Under the pieces are notes generated by a model that did no database searches, was not told the origin of the DNA, and was given only the letters and a program-made list of their open reading frames with translations. A DNA stretch of 64,000 nucleotides from Proteus terrae (GTDB lineage Bacteria > Pseudomonadota > Gammaproteobacteria > Enterobacterales > Enterobacteriaceae), in the NCBI RefSeq assembly GCF_003144325.1, contig NZ_PENS01000006.1, positions 240,418-304,417 on the forward strand, written 5' to 3'. Below are positions 9,102-18,122 of the stretch, in pieces. Position 1 is the first letter of the stretch; every line of letters begins with the position of its first letter. The position numbers and the translations under genes are program-made.

Positions 9102-10952
9102 TTATATCTCATCCACAGAATGACCTGCCAACGCTTGTCGAATAGATGAATCCATACGACGCGCTGCAAAATCCTGAGTTTGCTTATCCAGTAGTTTAAT
9201 CGCGTTTTCAATAGCAACAGGATCTGTTCCTTCAACGCTCTCTATTAAGGTATCTACAACTTTGTCGATAGCCATTTTCTCATCTTCATTTAACAGATGA
9301 GCATCTTCTTCTAATGCTGCGGTTAAACTTTCTAACACACGAGCTGCTTCGACTTTTTGCTCGGCTAAACGACGAGCTTGTAAATCTTCTTGGGCATTTT
9401 CCATCGAAGATTGGATCATCTTAGCGATTTCAGTATCACTAAGACCATAAGAAGGCTTGACCTGTACTGAGGCTTCAACACCCGTTGATTTTTCCATTGC
9501 ACTAACACTGAGTAAGCCATCAGCATCAACTTGGAATGTGACACGAATATGTGCGCCACCAGCAGCCATTGGCGGAATTCCACGCAGTGTAAAACGAGCA
9601 AGAGAACGGCAATCGCTCACCATTTCACGCTCACCTTGAACGACGTGAACACTCATTGCGGTTTGACCATCTTTGAATGTCGTAAACTCCTGCGCTCTAG
9701 CAACAGGAATAGTGGTATTGCGAGGGATCACTTTCTCAACTAATCCCCCCATTGTTTCAAGACCAAGAGAAAGAGGAATAACATCCAGTAATAGCATTTC
9801 GCTATCAGGTTTATTACCCACCAAAATATCAGCTTGGATTGAAGCACCAATGGCAACCACTTTATCTGGATCGATAGAGGTTAAAGGTTCACGTTTAAAA
9901 TAATCACCAACCATTTGACGAACCAATGGTACACGCGTTGAACCACCAACCATAACCACTTCTAAAACTTCATCTATTTCGACATCTGCGTCTTTTAAGG
10001 CCCGGCGAACAGATAATAGTGTACGCTTCACTAATGATTGAATTAATGATTCAAACTCAGCACGCGTGATCTCACCTTTCCATCCATTAATGTTGATATC
10101 TGCAACATCGTTATCACTCAGTGCAATTTTAGTTTCTGATGCAACATCCAGTAATTGACGTTGTAATACAGCGTCTTTCTGATGTCCAAAACCGGCACGT
10201 TCTCTTATCCAATCTGCCAGCATCATATCAAAATCATCGCCACCTAACGCAGTATCACCGCCAGTCGCTAAGACTTCAAAAACACCTTTAGTTAAACGAA
10301 GAACAGAGATATCAAAAGTACCACCACCTAAGTCATAAACAACGATGGTGCCTTCTTTTCCTGAATCTAGGCCATAAGCAATAGCGGCTGCTGTAGGTTC
10401 GTTTAATAAACGTAAAACATGCAAACCAGCGCGGCGAGCGGCTTCTTTTGTGCCTTGACGTTGAGCATCATCGAAATAAGCAGGTACTGTGACAACTACA
10501 CCATCAAGTTCTCCACCTAATGATTGCGTTGCACGCTCAGCCAATGTTTTTAAGATGTCAGAAGAGACTTGAATAGGATCAACGATACCTGCCGCTGTTT
10601 TGATCAGTGGTAAACCATTGTCATTTTCATGAAAATGATAAGGAAGATTTGGGTAACGGCTTGTCACATCACTCAGTGAGCGACCCACCATTCTTTTAAT
10701 TGAGCTTATCGTGTTTGCAGGATCTTTTTCTGCTTCTTTTTTAGCATTCCAGCCAACATTGATATTATCAACTTGATACTGCACGACAGATGGCAATAAA
10801 TAGCGACCTTCGCTGTCAGAAAGCGCTTCGGCTTGCCCACTACGCACAGTGGCAACTAATGAGTGTGTCGTACCTAAATCAATACCCGCTGCGAGCCGGC
10901 GTTGATGCGGTGCAGGCGTTTGACCTGGTTCACTAATTTGTAATAATGACAT
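9102..10952 (-). CDS. hscA: Hsp70-type chaperone HscA
   Basis: 616 residues, the specialised Hsp70 that helps release Fe-S clusters from IscU. The N-terminal ATPase domain shows [12 protein letters not shown] (phosphate loop) and [12 protein letters not shown]. The substrate domain follows from about residue 390 and should grip the LPPVK motif, which is present in the IscU encoded in this operon. It lies 11 bp downstream of its J-protein partner hscB. Confidence 0.97.
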   Translation of the reverse strand: MSLLQISEPGQTPAPHQRRLAAGIDLGTTHSLVATVRSGQAEALSDSEGRYLLPSVVQYQVDNINVGWNAKKEAEKDPANTISSIKRMVGRSLSDVTSRYPNLPYHFHENDNGLPLIKTAAGIVDPIQVSSDILKTLAERATQSLGGELDGVVVTVPAYFDDAQRQGTKEAARRAGLHVLRLLNEPTAAAIAYGLDSGKEGTIVVYDLGGGTFDISVLRLTKGVFEVLATGGDTALGGDDFDMMLADWIRERAGFGHQKDAVLQRQLLDVASETKIALSDNDVADININGWKGEITRAEFESLIQSLVKRTLLSVRRALKDADVEIDEVLEVVMVGGSTRVPLVRQMVGDYFKREPLTSIDPDKVVAIGASIQADILVGNKPDSEMLLLDVIPLSLGLETMGGLVEKVIPRNTTIPVARAQEFTTFKDGQTAMSVHVVQGEREMVSDCRSLARFTLRGIPPMAAGGAHIRVTFQVDADGLLSVSAMEKSTGVEASVQVKPSYGLSDTEIAKMIQSSMENAQEDLQARRLAEQKVEAARVLESLTAALEEDAHLLNEDEKMAIDKVVDTLIESVEGTDPVAIENAIKLLDKQTQDFAARRMDSSIRQALAGHSVDEI

Positions 10953-10963
10953 AACTATTTCCC

Positions 10964-11485
10964 TTAAAAACCATCAAACAAGCGTTCTTCAAGTTGTTCT
11001 ACTTGCTCTTTTAATTTCGCGAGAAAACGTAATTTTCTCACATTATCTGCAGCAACATCCCAAGTTTGATCCTCTAGCGTTTTAACCATTTCATCATGGC
11101 GTACTATGTACATTTTTTCTAAACGCGCAGAAAAGTCGGTTAACAAACTTTCGGCTTCAGCACTATGTTCGATGTTATCCAGCTCTTCACGTAATGTGAG
11201 TTGCTCCATTAAAAAAGCAGTATCGTGCATCGTTTGTTGCTCATTAGCAATATCGATACCGTGTAATGAGAGCATGTATTCAGCTCTTGAGAGTGGATTT
11301 TTTAAGGTCTGATAAGCCTGATTGATGGTTGAAGCAAGCGAGATTGCTTGAGCCTGTTCTTTTTCAGACTGACCTGCAAAACGATCTGGGTGATATTGAC
11401 GCTGCATATCTTGATAACGTGTAGCAAGTTGCTGTTTATCAATATCGAAACGATTAGGCATGCCTAATAGTGTGAAATAGTCCAT
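10964..11485 (-). CDS. hscB: J-protein co-chaperone HscB
   Basis: 173 residues (E. coli 171). The N-terminal J domain contains the HPD motif in [10 protein letters not shown]; the C-terminal three-helix part binds IscU. It stimulates HscA ATPase and delivers IscU. Located between iscA and hscA as in other gammaproteobacteria. Confidence 0.96.
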   Translation of the reverse strand: MDYFTLLGMPNRFDIDKQQLATRYQDMQRQYHPDRFAGQSEKEQAQAISLASTINQAYQTLKNPLSRAEYMLSLHGIDIANEQQTMHDTAFLMEQLTLREELDNIEHSAEAESLLTDFSARLEKMYIVRHDEMVKTLEDQTWDVAADNVRKLRFLAKLKEQVEQLEERLFDGF

Positions 11486-11533
11486 ACATCTACTCTTGGA
11501 TTAATTAACGTTAATACTGTGTTTTAACACAAA

Positions 11534-11857
11534 TTACACAGTGAAGCTTTCACCACAACCACACTCATTCGATACATTTGGGTTGTTAAATTTAAAGCCT
11601 TCGTTTAATCCTTCTTTGACGAAATCAAGCTCTGTTCCATCTAAATAGACCATGCTTTTACCATCAACGATAACTTTCACACCTTTGTCTTCAAAAACAG
11701 TATCTTCGTCATTGATGACATCAGCAAACTCAAGAACATAAGCCATTCCAGAACAACCGGATGTTCTTACGCCTAAACGTAAACCTTCACCTTTTCCACG
11801 GTTAGACAGGAAAGAGCGAACACGATTAGCGGCGGATTCTGTAAGGGAAATTGACAT
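11534..11857 (-). CDS. iscA: A-type Fe-S carrier IscA
   Basis: 107 residues, same length as E. coli IscA. The three conserved cysteines are in [10 protein letters not shown] (Cys35) and the C-terminal CGCGESF (about 99 and 101). It carries iron or Fe-S clusters to target proteins. The start [10 protein letters not shown] is chosen over an ATG four codons upstream because it matches the family and has GAGGTG in front. Confidence 0.97.
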   Translation of the reverse strand: MSISLTESAANRVRSFLSNRGKGEGLRLGVRTSGCSGMAYVLEFADVINDEDTVFEDKGVKVIVDGKSMVYLDGTELDFVKEGLNEGFKFNNPNVSNECGCGESFTV

Positions 11858-11946
11858 GGCACACCTCACTCATAAAGAACGAAAGCGGATACTGAAAAAA
11901 AGTTTCAGCATCCGCCAATATTTTATTTTTTTATTATAAAAGACAA

Positions 11947-12333
11947 TTACTTGCCTTGGCGTTTGCTTTTATAGTCTGCAATCGCTGCTTTTATTGCATC
12001 TTCTGCAAGAATTGAACAGTGAATTTTCACTGGTGGTAATTCTAATTCTTCTGCAATTGCTGTGTTCTTAATAGATTCGGCTTCATCTAATGTTTTGCCT
12101 TTCATCCATTCTGTTACCAGTGAACTTGATGCAATTGCGGAACCACAACCATAAGTTTTAAAACGCGCATCTTCAATTACGCCATTATCGTCAACTTTGA
12201 TTTGCAGTTTCATAACGTCACCACAAGCAGGTGCGCCAACCATACCACTCCCTACAGTAGGGTCATTATTATCAAATGATCCCACATTACGAGGGTTTTC
12301 ATAATGATCAATTACTTTATCGCTATAAGCCAT
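11947..12333 (-). CDS. iscU: Fe-S scaffold IscU
   Basis: 128 residues. Cluster ligands Cys37 (GAPACGDV), Cys63 (YGCGSA), His105 and Cys106 (KIHCSI) are all present, as is the LPPVK sequence at about 99-103 recognised by HscA. The scaffold on which IscS-derived sulfur and iron are assembled. 24 bp after iscS. Confidence 0.98.
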   Translation of the reverse strand: MAYSDKVIDHYENPRNVGSFDNNDPTVGSGMVGAPACGDVMKLQIKVDDNGVIEDARFKTYGCGSAIASSSLVTEWMKGKTLDEAESIKNTAIAEELELPPVKIHCSILAEDAIKAAIADYKSKRQGK

Positions 12334-12357
12334 GATTTAACTCCTGAAAACGTCTGA

Positions 12358-13572
12358 TTAATGGTGAGACCATTCGATACTGTTGATATCAACACCTTGT
12401 TTATGCATATCCCAAAGTGGAGAAAGATCACGTAAGCGACCAATCGCACTGTGTATTTGTTCAATTGCATAATCTATTTCTTCTTCTGTGGTGAAACGAC
12501 CCAGTGAGAAGCGAATAGAACTGTGTGCAAGTTCATCAGTTAAACCTAACGCACGCAGTACATAAGAAGGTTCTAAACTTGCTGAAGTACAGGCTGAGCC
12601 TGAAGAGACAGCAAGATCTTTCAGTGCCATCATTAATGATTCACCTTCAACATAGTTGAAGCTCACATTAAGAATGTTTGGCGCAGTGTGTTCTAAAGAA
12701 CCGTTGATATAAACTTCTTCGATATCTTTAATGCCATTCCATAAACGTAAACGTAGTTCGTTTAAGCGTTTAGTTTCATCAGCCATTTCTTCTTTCAAAA
12801 TACGGTAAGCTTCGCCCATGCCCACAATTTGGTGAACGGCTAATGTGCCTGAACGCATACCACGCTCATGTCCGCCACCATGCATTTGTGCTTCTAAACG
12901 AATACGTGGTTTACGACGAACATAAAGTGCACCGATACCCATAGGACCGTAAACTTTATGTGCAGAAAGAGAAAGTAAATCAACTTTTAACTTAGAAAGA
13001 TCAATCGGTAATTTACCAACACTTTGTGTTGCGTCTACGTGGTAAATAATACCTTTGCTACGGCATAATTCACCGATAGCAGCAATATCTTGTACAACAC
13101 CAATTTCGTTATTTACATGCATGATAGAAACTAAAATAGTATCTTCACGCATCGCTTCTTCAAGCTCTTTCAGGTCAATCAGACCATCACTTTTTGGTGC
13201 TAAATAAGTGACTTCAAAACCTTCACGCTCAAGTTGACGACAAGTGTCTAAAATGGCTTTATGTTCGGTTTTAGAAGTGATGATGTGCTTACCTTTTTTC
13301 TGGTAAAAGTTAGCAACACCTTTTAGTGCGAGGTTATCAGCTTCAGTCGCGCCTGATGTGAATACGATTTCACGAGGATCTGCACCGATTAAATCAGCGA
13401 TCTGATTACGTGCAATATCAATAGCTTCTTCTGCTTGCCAACCAAAACGGTGTGAACGAGAGGCTGGGTTACCAAAAATGCCATCAATAGTCAGGCATTG
13501 CATCATTTTTTCAGCAACTCGTGGATCAACAGGAGTGGTTGCTGAATAATCTAGATAAATGGGTAATTTCAT
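12358..13572 (-). CDS. iscS: Cysteine desulfurase IscS
   Basis: 404 residues, PLP-dependent enzyme that turns cysteine into alanine and a protein persulfide; it feeds Fe-S assembly, tRNA thiolation and other sulfur pathways. The PLP lysine is in [10 protein letters not shown] (near 206) and the mobile active-site cysteine in [16 protein letters not shown] (near 328). It begins [19 protein letters not shown] as in E. coli. Second gene of the operon after iscR. Confidence 0.98.
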   Translation of the reverse strand: MKLPIYLDYSATTPVDPRVAEKMMQCLTIDGIFGNPASRSHRFGWQAEEAIDIARNQIADLIGADPREIVFTSGATEADNLALKGVANFYQKKGKHIITSKTEHKAILDTCRQLEREGFEVTYLAPKSDGLIDLKELEEAMREDTILVSIMHVNNEIGVVQDIAAIGELCRSKGIIYHVDATQSVGKLPIDLSKLKVDLLSLSAHKVYGPMGIGALYVRRKPRIRLEAQMHGGGHERGMRSGTLAVHQIVGMGEAYRILKEEMADETKRLNELRLRLWNGIKDIEEVYINGSLEHTAPNILNVSFNYVEGESLMMALKDLAVSSGSACTSASLEPSYVLRALGLTDELAHSSIRFSLGRFTTEEEIDYAIEQIHSAIGRLRDLSPLWDMHKQGVDINSIEWSHH

Positions 13573-13640
13573 TGCTCACTAACTCCAAAGACGACGGATC
13601 TTCTTTAATAATTTTGTTTTTGCCTACCTAGAGAGCGCCG

Positions 13641-14135
13641 TTAAACTCGCATATTAACAATGGTTTCTTGTAAACGGCCATTGATAGCATGGCGTTTTTC
13701 ATTGTCTTGACGATCGGCGACATCCATAACCTCTTCGTTATTAACTAACTCTTCAAGGCTGATACTGCTTAGGAAACTGGTTATACGATCACTTAAATCA
13801 CGCCACAAAGTATGAGTCAGGCAACGATCGCCACCTTGACAACCTTCTTTGTTACCCTGACAACGGGTAGCATCGACAGATTCATCAACCGCAGAAATAA
13901 CTTGAGCAACAAAAATTTGCCCTGCATCACGGCCTAATAAATAACCGCCTCCAGGACCACGAACACTTGCGACTAATTCATTTTTGCGCAAACGTGAGAA
14001 AAGCTGCTCAAGATAAGAAAGGGAAATCCCTTGACGCTCTGAAATATCAGCGAGGGGGACAGGGCCTTGCTGTGAATGCAATGCAACATCAAGCATTGCA
14101 GTAACTGCGTAACGCCCTTTTGATGTCAGTCTCAT
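13641..14135 (-). CDS. iscR: Fe-S responsive regulator IscR
   Basis: 164-residue Rrf2-family repressor. The winged-helix domain begins [19 protein letters not shown]. Fe-S ligands are Cys92, Cys99, Cys105 and probably His108 in [18 protein letters not shown]. Compared with E. coli (CX5CX5C) there is one extra residue between the first two cysteines (CX6CX5C). With a [2Fe-2S] cluster IscR represses the isc operon; the apo form activates suf and other genes in E. coli. The start at 14135 is preceded by GGAG and matches the family; the frame extends ten codons further to 14165. Confidence 0.97.
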   Translation of the reverse strand: MRLTSKGRYAVTAMLDVALHSQQGPVPLADISERQGISLSYLEQLFSRLRKNELVASVRGPGGGYLLGRDAGQIFVAQVISAVDESVDATRCQGNKEGCQGGDRCLTHTLWRDLSDRITSFLSSISLEELVNNEEVMDVADRQDNEKRHAINGRLQETIVNMRV

Positions 14136-14173
14136 AACAAATACTCCGTGGTGAACAATAATCAAATTGTGTC

Positions 14174-14198
14174 ATTCCCGAGTAATTTAGTCAACTAT
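14174..14198 (-). promoter_or_regulatory. IscR type 1 box, promoter-proximal
   Basis: On the minus strand ATAGTTGACTAAATT continues into ACTCGGGAAT. It matches the known type 1 IscR consensus (ATASYYGACTRWWWYAGTCRRSTAT) well in the left half and partly in the right. TTGACT may also act as a -35 element with CACAAT 17 bp further on as a weak -10; this promoter assignment is inference. Confidence 0.75.
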
Positions 14199-14223
14199 TT
14201 ATCCGAGTGTTTTAGTCAAGTAT
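14199..14223 (-). promoter_or_regulatory. IscR type 1 box, distal
   Basis: On the minus strand ATACTTGACTAAAAC continues into ACTCGGATAA. It is a second type 1-like site that abuts the proximal one without a gap, giving a 25-bp repeat period. Tandem boxes fit cooperative autorepression of iscRSUA-hscBA-fdx-iscX. Confidence 0.75.
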
Positions 14224-14266
14224 TATACTCAGCCAAAAGTTGACTTAAGTTAATCAACTTTGCCCT

Positions 14267-14995
14267 CTATTTCTTAGCCCATTTCTCAACTGACGTTAGG
14301 ATACCACGTAAGATATGAAGCTCTTGTGTTTCTGGACGTGCACGCGTAAATAGACGGCGTAAACGGCTCATCACTTGTCCCGGATGTTTAGGACGAATAA
14401 AGCCAGATTCATTAAGCACCTGCTCTAAGTGAACGTAAAAACGTTCTATATCGTCTGCTGGTGGATAATCAATCTCTGATGGGCTATTTTCCTCTTGTTT
14501 TTCTTCTTGGGCAAGTGCTGCCATACGAATTTCATAACTAACAAGCTGAACTGCCATTGCTAAATTTAAAGAACCATATTCTGGATTAGTCGGAACATAT
14601 AGATGAAAATCACATTTTTGTAATTCTTCATTGGTTAAGCCCGTGCGCTCGCGACCAAAAATAACAGCAACAGGCTTATTTTTAGCTTCCATAACACAAC
14701 GTTCACCACATTCACGAGGTGCAAGCATTGGCCAAGAAAGTGTACGGCTACGGGCACTTGTTCCTATGACTAAACCACAGCCTTCAATCGCTTCATCGAT
14801 ACTATTAACAATATGTGCATTGCCAATAACATCACTTGCACCTGCAGATAGGGCAATAGAATGTGAATCTGGTTTTTCTTTTGGATTAACAAAATAAAGA
14901 TTGGTTAATCCCATGGTTTTCATGGCACGAGCTGTAGAGCCCATATTGCCTGTATGCGAGGTTTCTACAAGGATGATGCGAATATTTTCTAACAT
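14267..14995 (-). CDS. trmJ: tRNA (cytidine/uridine-2'-O)-methyltransferase TrmJ
   Basis: 242-residue SPOUT-family enzyme that 2'-O-methylates position 32 of tRNAs using SAM. The knotted SAM site is seen in [36 protein letters not shown] and [17 protein letters not shown]. The start [14 protein letters not shown] at 14995 is chosen because it matches E. coli; the frame runs ten codons further, and neither start has a strong ribosome site. It lies directly upstream of the iscR promoter and divergent from suhB. Confidence 0.95.
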   Translation of the reverse strand: MLENIRIILVETSHTGNMGSTARAMKTMGLTNLYFVNPKEKPDSHSIALSAGASDVIGNAHIVNSIDEAIEGCGLVIGTSARSRTLSWPMLAPRECGERCVMEAKNKPVAVIFGRERTGLTNEELQKCDFHLYVPTNPEYGSLNLAMAVQLVSYEIRMAALAQEEKQEENSPSEIDYPPADDIERFYVHLEQVLNESGFIRPKHPGQVMSRLRRLFTRARPETQELHILRGILTSVEKWAKK

Positions 14996-15119
14996 TGATT
15001 TCTTGTTAATTGCTTTGTGATCCATCTATTTTATCACAATTGTAGCCAGAAACACGAATGCCTGTTATACTCTCGCACGTTTTTTATCCCCGTTCTTTAA
15101 CATCTTGTGGAAGATAACC

Positions 15120-15923
15120 ATGCATCCGATGCTGAATATTGCCATACGTGCCGCACGTAAGGCTGGTAATTTAATCGCCAAAAATTACGAAAACCCTGAA
15201 TCTGTAGAAACTAATCAGAAAGGTACCAATGATTTTGTCACTAACGTTGACCGTGACGCGGAACAAGCAATCATTGAAATCATCCGTAAATCTTATCCAA
15301 AACACACCATCATTACGGAAGAAAGTGGCGAGTTACTCGGTGAAGATCACGACATACAATGGGTTATTGATCCACTTGATGGCACTACTAACTTCATCAA
15401 ACGTCTTCCACACTTCTCTGTTTCTATTGCTGTACGCATTAAAGGCCGTACTGAAGTGGCTGTTGTTTACGATCCTATGCGTAACGAATTATTCTCAGCT
15501 GTTCGTGGTCAAGGTGCGCAGTTAAATGGTTATCGTCTACGTGGCTCTAACGCTCGCGATTTAGATGGTGCTGTTCTTGCGACTGGTTTCCCATTCAAAA
15601 GTAAGCAACATTCAGCCGCTTACATGAATATGTTAGGCAAACTGTTTGTACCTTGTGCTGATTTCCGTCGCACAGGTTCAGCGGCTTTAGATTTAGCTTA
15701 TGTTGCAGCAGGCCGTGTTGATGGTTTCTTTGAGATTGGCTTAAAACCTTGGGATTTCTTAGGTGGCGAATTAATCGCTCGTGAAGCAGGTGCTATCGTT
15801 TCTGACTTTACTGGTAATCATGGCTACCTACAAACAGGTAATATCGTTGCAGGTAACCCACGCGTTGTCAGAGCACTATTAGCTGAAATTCGTAGTGAAT
15901 TGACAGACGCATTAAAACGTTAA
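15120..15923 (+). CDS. suhB: Inositol-1-monophosphatase / rRNA-biogenesis factor SuhB
   Basis: 267 residues, the length of E. coli SuhB. Li+-sensitive phosphatase-superfamily motifs are present: EESGE, WVIDPLDGTTNFIKRLPHF (metal-binding Asp residues) and KPWDFLGGELIAREAG. In E. coli SuhB also joins the ribosomal antitermination complex. The start MHPMLNIAIRAARKAG with GTGGAAG upstream matches the family; the frame opens five codons earlier at a non-conserved ATG. Confidence 0.96.
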   Translation: MHPMLNIAIRAARKAGNLIAKNYENPESVETNQKGTNDFVTNVDRDAEQAIIEIIRKSYPKHTIITEESGELLGEDHDIQWVIDPLDGTTNFIKRLPHFSVSIAVRIKGRTEVAVVYDPMRNELFSAVRGQGAQLNGYRLRGSNARDLDGAVLATGFPFKSKQHSAAYMNMLGKLFVPCADFRRTGSAALDLAYVAAGRVDGFFEIGLKPWDFLGGELIAREAGAIVSDFTGNHGYLQTGNIVAGNPRVVRALLAEIRSELTDALKR

Positions 15924-15953
15924 TTTCGTTGATACGAATAAAAAATATAAGAG

Positions 15954-15982
15954 AAAAAGACCATAATATTATGGTCTTTTTT
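15954..15982. terminator. Bidirectional terminator between suhB and the tetR-type gene
   Basis: AAAAAGACCATA / TATGGTCTTTTT form a 12-bp perfect stem with a 4-nt loop, with A-runs and T-runs on both sides. It serves suhB (+) and the convergent regulator gene (-). Confidence 0.9.
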
Positions 15983-15987
15983 ATTGC

Positions 15988-16659
15988 CTACTGATTTATC
16001 GTTAATAGTGCATTTACTGATAATTGGCTAATTTCTTGGGCTATTTTATCTAATAATTGCGATGTCATTTCTTGTTTATCAATACGTAATAAAAATGCTT
16101 TTCTTGCGATCACAAACCCAAGTATTTGCCCAATAACTGCATGAGCACGAATAGTAGTAGTTAATGTATCACTCTTTTTATCGATTAATTCGATGAGATG
16201 AGAGAGCCGCAAATGAAAAGGCTCAATTAAGTTATGATAAATCAACTCATAATTTTCAGTTGGTTCCAATTGCTCACGTAAAATCAACTGACTGTAATAA
16301 TGACGTTCAGGTGCTAATAAAGCGCGCGTTAATCCCGTGACTAATAAAGAGATCAGAGAAGCAAGTAATTCACGATCTAACTTATTTTCTTTTAATAAAA
16401 ACTGAAGCCTATTATCAAATTGGTCAAAATGAATTTCTGACGCTAATTCTGTCGCAATATATTGAATAACGGCGGTATAAACGCCTAGTTTTCCACCAAA
16501 ATGATAAGGAATTGCTGATTGATTAACACCAGCATCCTGCGCAAGTTGTCTCGTTCTCAACCCACTAATTCCATGTAGTGCAAAAAGCTTAATACCTTCT
16601 TGTACTAACTTTTCTTGAGTCTGTTCTGTACTTATCGCGGTTTTACTGGTGTTTTTCAT
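15988..16659 (-). CDS. TetR-family transcriptional regulator
   Basis: 223 residues. The N-terminal helix-turn-helix is seen in GISGLRTRQLAQDAGVNQ followed by SAIPYHFGGKLGVYTAVI, typical of TetR. The C-terminal all-helical ligand domain resembles the CerR/CecR-like (DUF1956) group in general character. It follows the M24-fold gene by 26 bp on the same strand, so the two likely form an operon with the regulator second. A perfect palindrome in front of the M24 gene is the obvious candidate operator, which would give autoregulation. The inducer is unknown. No equivalent stands at this spot in E. coli. Confidence 0.88.
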   Translation of the reverse strand: MKNTSKTAISTEQTQEKLVQEGIKLFALHGISGLRTRQLAQDAGVNQSAIPYHFGGKLGVYTAVIQYIATELASEIHFDQFDNRLQFLLKENKLDRELLASLISLLVTGLTRALLAPERHYYSQLILREQLEPTENYELIYHNLIEPFHLRLSHLIELIDKKSDTLTTTIRAHAVIGQILGFVIARKAFLLRIDKQEMTSQLLDKIAQEISQLSVNALLTINQ

Positions 16660-16685
16660 TATTTATTAACTATTTATTATTAGGC

Positions 16686-17954
16686 TTATAAATCAGCCCG
16701 CATTAATTGTGTTGAGTTTGAATTTAACTCAATCCCTTTACTTTTACCAACTACAACCGTACCACCTAAGTTACATAAGTGATGACCAAAGCCACAGTTA
16801 GGCTCAAACGCAAACGTCATACCTTCTTGTAATACAAGCTCTCGACCTGGATTTGGTAATCGTTCAATTTGTTTATAACGACTCGCCAATGGTAATGATT
16901 CGATACCCGGAGCAGTACCAAAACCAATAGGTCCATAAGGATTGATGCTATGGATAAGTGGATGCACATGCCATCCTCCTGATTGTAATAATGGTTTTTC
17001 CATTAAATCAACCACTTCACCAAAAGTAACGCCCGCTTTTAAATGCTCAACACCTATTTCATAACATTCTCGAGCAACCAAAGCGGCTTTTTCTAAATTC
17101 TCATGAATTTTACCCACTGCAACAGCGGCTTGGTGTTGTGTTTCATACATTCCATATAAAGCGAAAATTTCTGATAATACAATGTCGCCCATTTGAATTT
17201 CACGTGGTGCTTGTGAGCGATATTGCCAAGCTGGAGGACCCCAACCGATATATTCAGAGCCTGATCCCATTAGAATTTCAGCCGTAAACCCACCTCTGGA
17301 TAAGCAAGTTGCAGTAATAGCTGCCGCAAGATCGGCTTCTGTCGCCCCTGGTCTGGTTGTGACGCGCATTGCTTCACTCATTGCTTCACCAATAGCAGCA
17401 GCATATCTTACATATGTCAGTTCTTCTTCACTTTTAACGGATGCACGTTTAAAGAAATCACGATAAACACAGCTAAATTTCGCATAAGGGAATGCATCCT
17501 TAATACCGTTTAGAGTATTAAATGGCATTGCACCATCAAAATAGAATGGAGGATAAGGCTCTAAGCCAATAACACCAATATGTGCATTTTGTTGCACCCC
17601 CATTTCTTTCAGTAATTGAGCAATATTACGCCCTGTTTTTCCTACAACAAGATTGTTTTCATCAATCCACTGTAAATCACCACGTAGTTTTGCCTGCATG
17701 TGATCAGCGATCATCATTGGTGCAAAAGTGACTATCAATGGTTTTTTATCTTCATGAAAAATAACAACCGACCCTAGTCGGTCATTTGTAAAATAGTGGT
17801 CAATACAAAATGGCGCTGGTGCGGCGGATTCTCTATCACCATAGACAATCAATGTATCTAACTGATTATCTTTCATAATATCTCTAGCTAACTGCCAGCG
17901 TCTGTCTCTTTCTTGTAAAGAAAAACTGGCTGGGATCACCGATTTATTGCTCAT
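16686..17954 (-). CDS. M24 (creatinase/aminopeptidase P-fold) protein with degenerate metal site
   Basis: 422 residues with the two-domain layout of Xaa-Pro peptidase/creatinase proteins: an N-terminal creatinase-like domain (about 20-165) and a pita-bread domain (about 180-420). By my reading four of the five usual metal ligands are changed. GDIVLSEIFALYGMYETQ has Glu and Thr where MetAP has two Asp; PYGPIGFG lacks the GHGIG histidine; FAFEPNCGF keeps a Glu; NLGGTVVVG has Gly in place of the last Glu. It may therefore be a metal-independent hydrolase like creatinase, or a divergent lyase; the substrate cannot be told. The start at 17954 has AAAAGG upstream; the frame extends nine codons more. 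Operon with the TetR-type gene. Confidence 0.85.
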   Translation of the reverse strand: MSNKSVIPASFSLQERDRRWQLARDIMKDNQLDTLIVYGDRESAAPAPFCIDHYFTNDRLGSVVIFHEDKKPLIVTFAPMMIADHMQAKLRGDLQWIDENNLVVGKTGRNIAQLLKEMGVQQNAHIGVIGLEPYPPFYFDGAMPFNTLNGIKDAFPYAKFSCVYRDFFKRASVKSEEELTYVRYAAAIGEAMSEAMRVTTRPGATEADLAAAITATCLSRGGFTAEILMGSGSEYIGWGPPAWQYRSQAPREIQMGDIVLSEIFALYGMYETQHQAAVAVGKIHENLEKAALVARECYEIGVEHLKAGVTFGEVVDLMEKPLLQSGGWHVHPLIHSINPYGPIGFGTAPGIESLPLASRYKQIERLPNPGRELVLQEGMTFAFEPNCGFGHHLCNLGGTVVVGKSKGIELNSNSTQLMRADL

Positions 17955-17972
17955 AATAATACCTTTTCCACA

Positions 17973-17990
17973 TTCATTCATTTGAATGAA
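17973..17990 (-). promoter_or_regulatory. Palindromic operator upstream of the M24/TetR operon
   Basis: TTCATTC and GAATGAA are perfect 7-bp inverted arms around a 4-bp centre (18 bp in all, a usual size for TetR operators). It lies just downstream of the predicted -10 element and 18 bp before the M24 start, where a bound repressor would block transcription. Confidence 0.7.
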
Positions 17991-17993
17991 TTA

Positions 17994-18022
17994 AATCTAA
18001 ACCTAATATTTAGAATGGTCAA
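17994..18022 (-). promoter_or_regulatory. Predicted sigma70 promoter of the M24/TetR operon
   Basis: On the minus strand TTGACC (18017-18022) and TAGATT (17994-17999) are separated by 17 bp, immediately before the palindromic operator. Good hexamer spacing; assignment is by inspection. Confidence 0.6.
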
Positions 18023-18061
18023 TTATTTGCTTGATCAAAAAATGCGCATTTTAAAGGAGAA

Positions 18062-18101
18062 AAGAAAAAGATCTGTAATATCAAAGAACATTACAGATCT
18101 T
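18062..18101 (-). terminator. Terminator downstream of hcaT
   Basis: AAGATCTGTAAT / ATTACAGATCTT form a 12-bp perfect stem with a 10-nt loop; on the minus strand it is followed by a T-rich run. It lies 21 bp after the hcaT stop and upstream of the M24 promoter. Confidence 0.88.
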
Positions 18102-18122
18102 AATTTTTATGAAATAGAGGAA

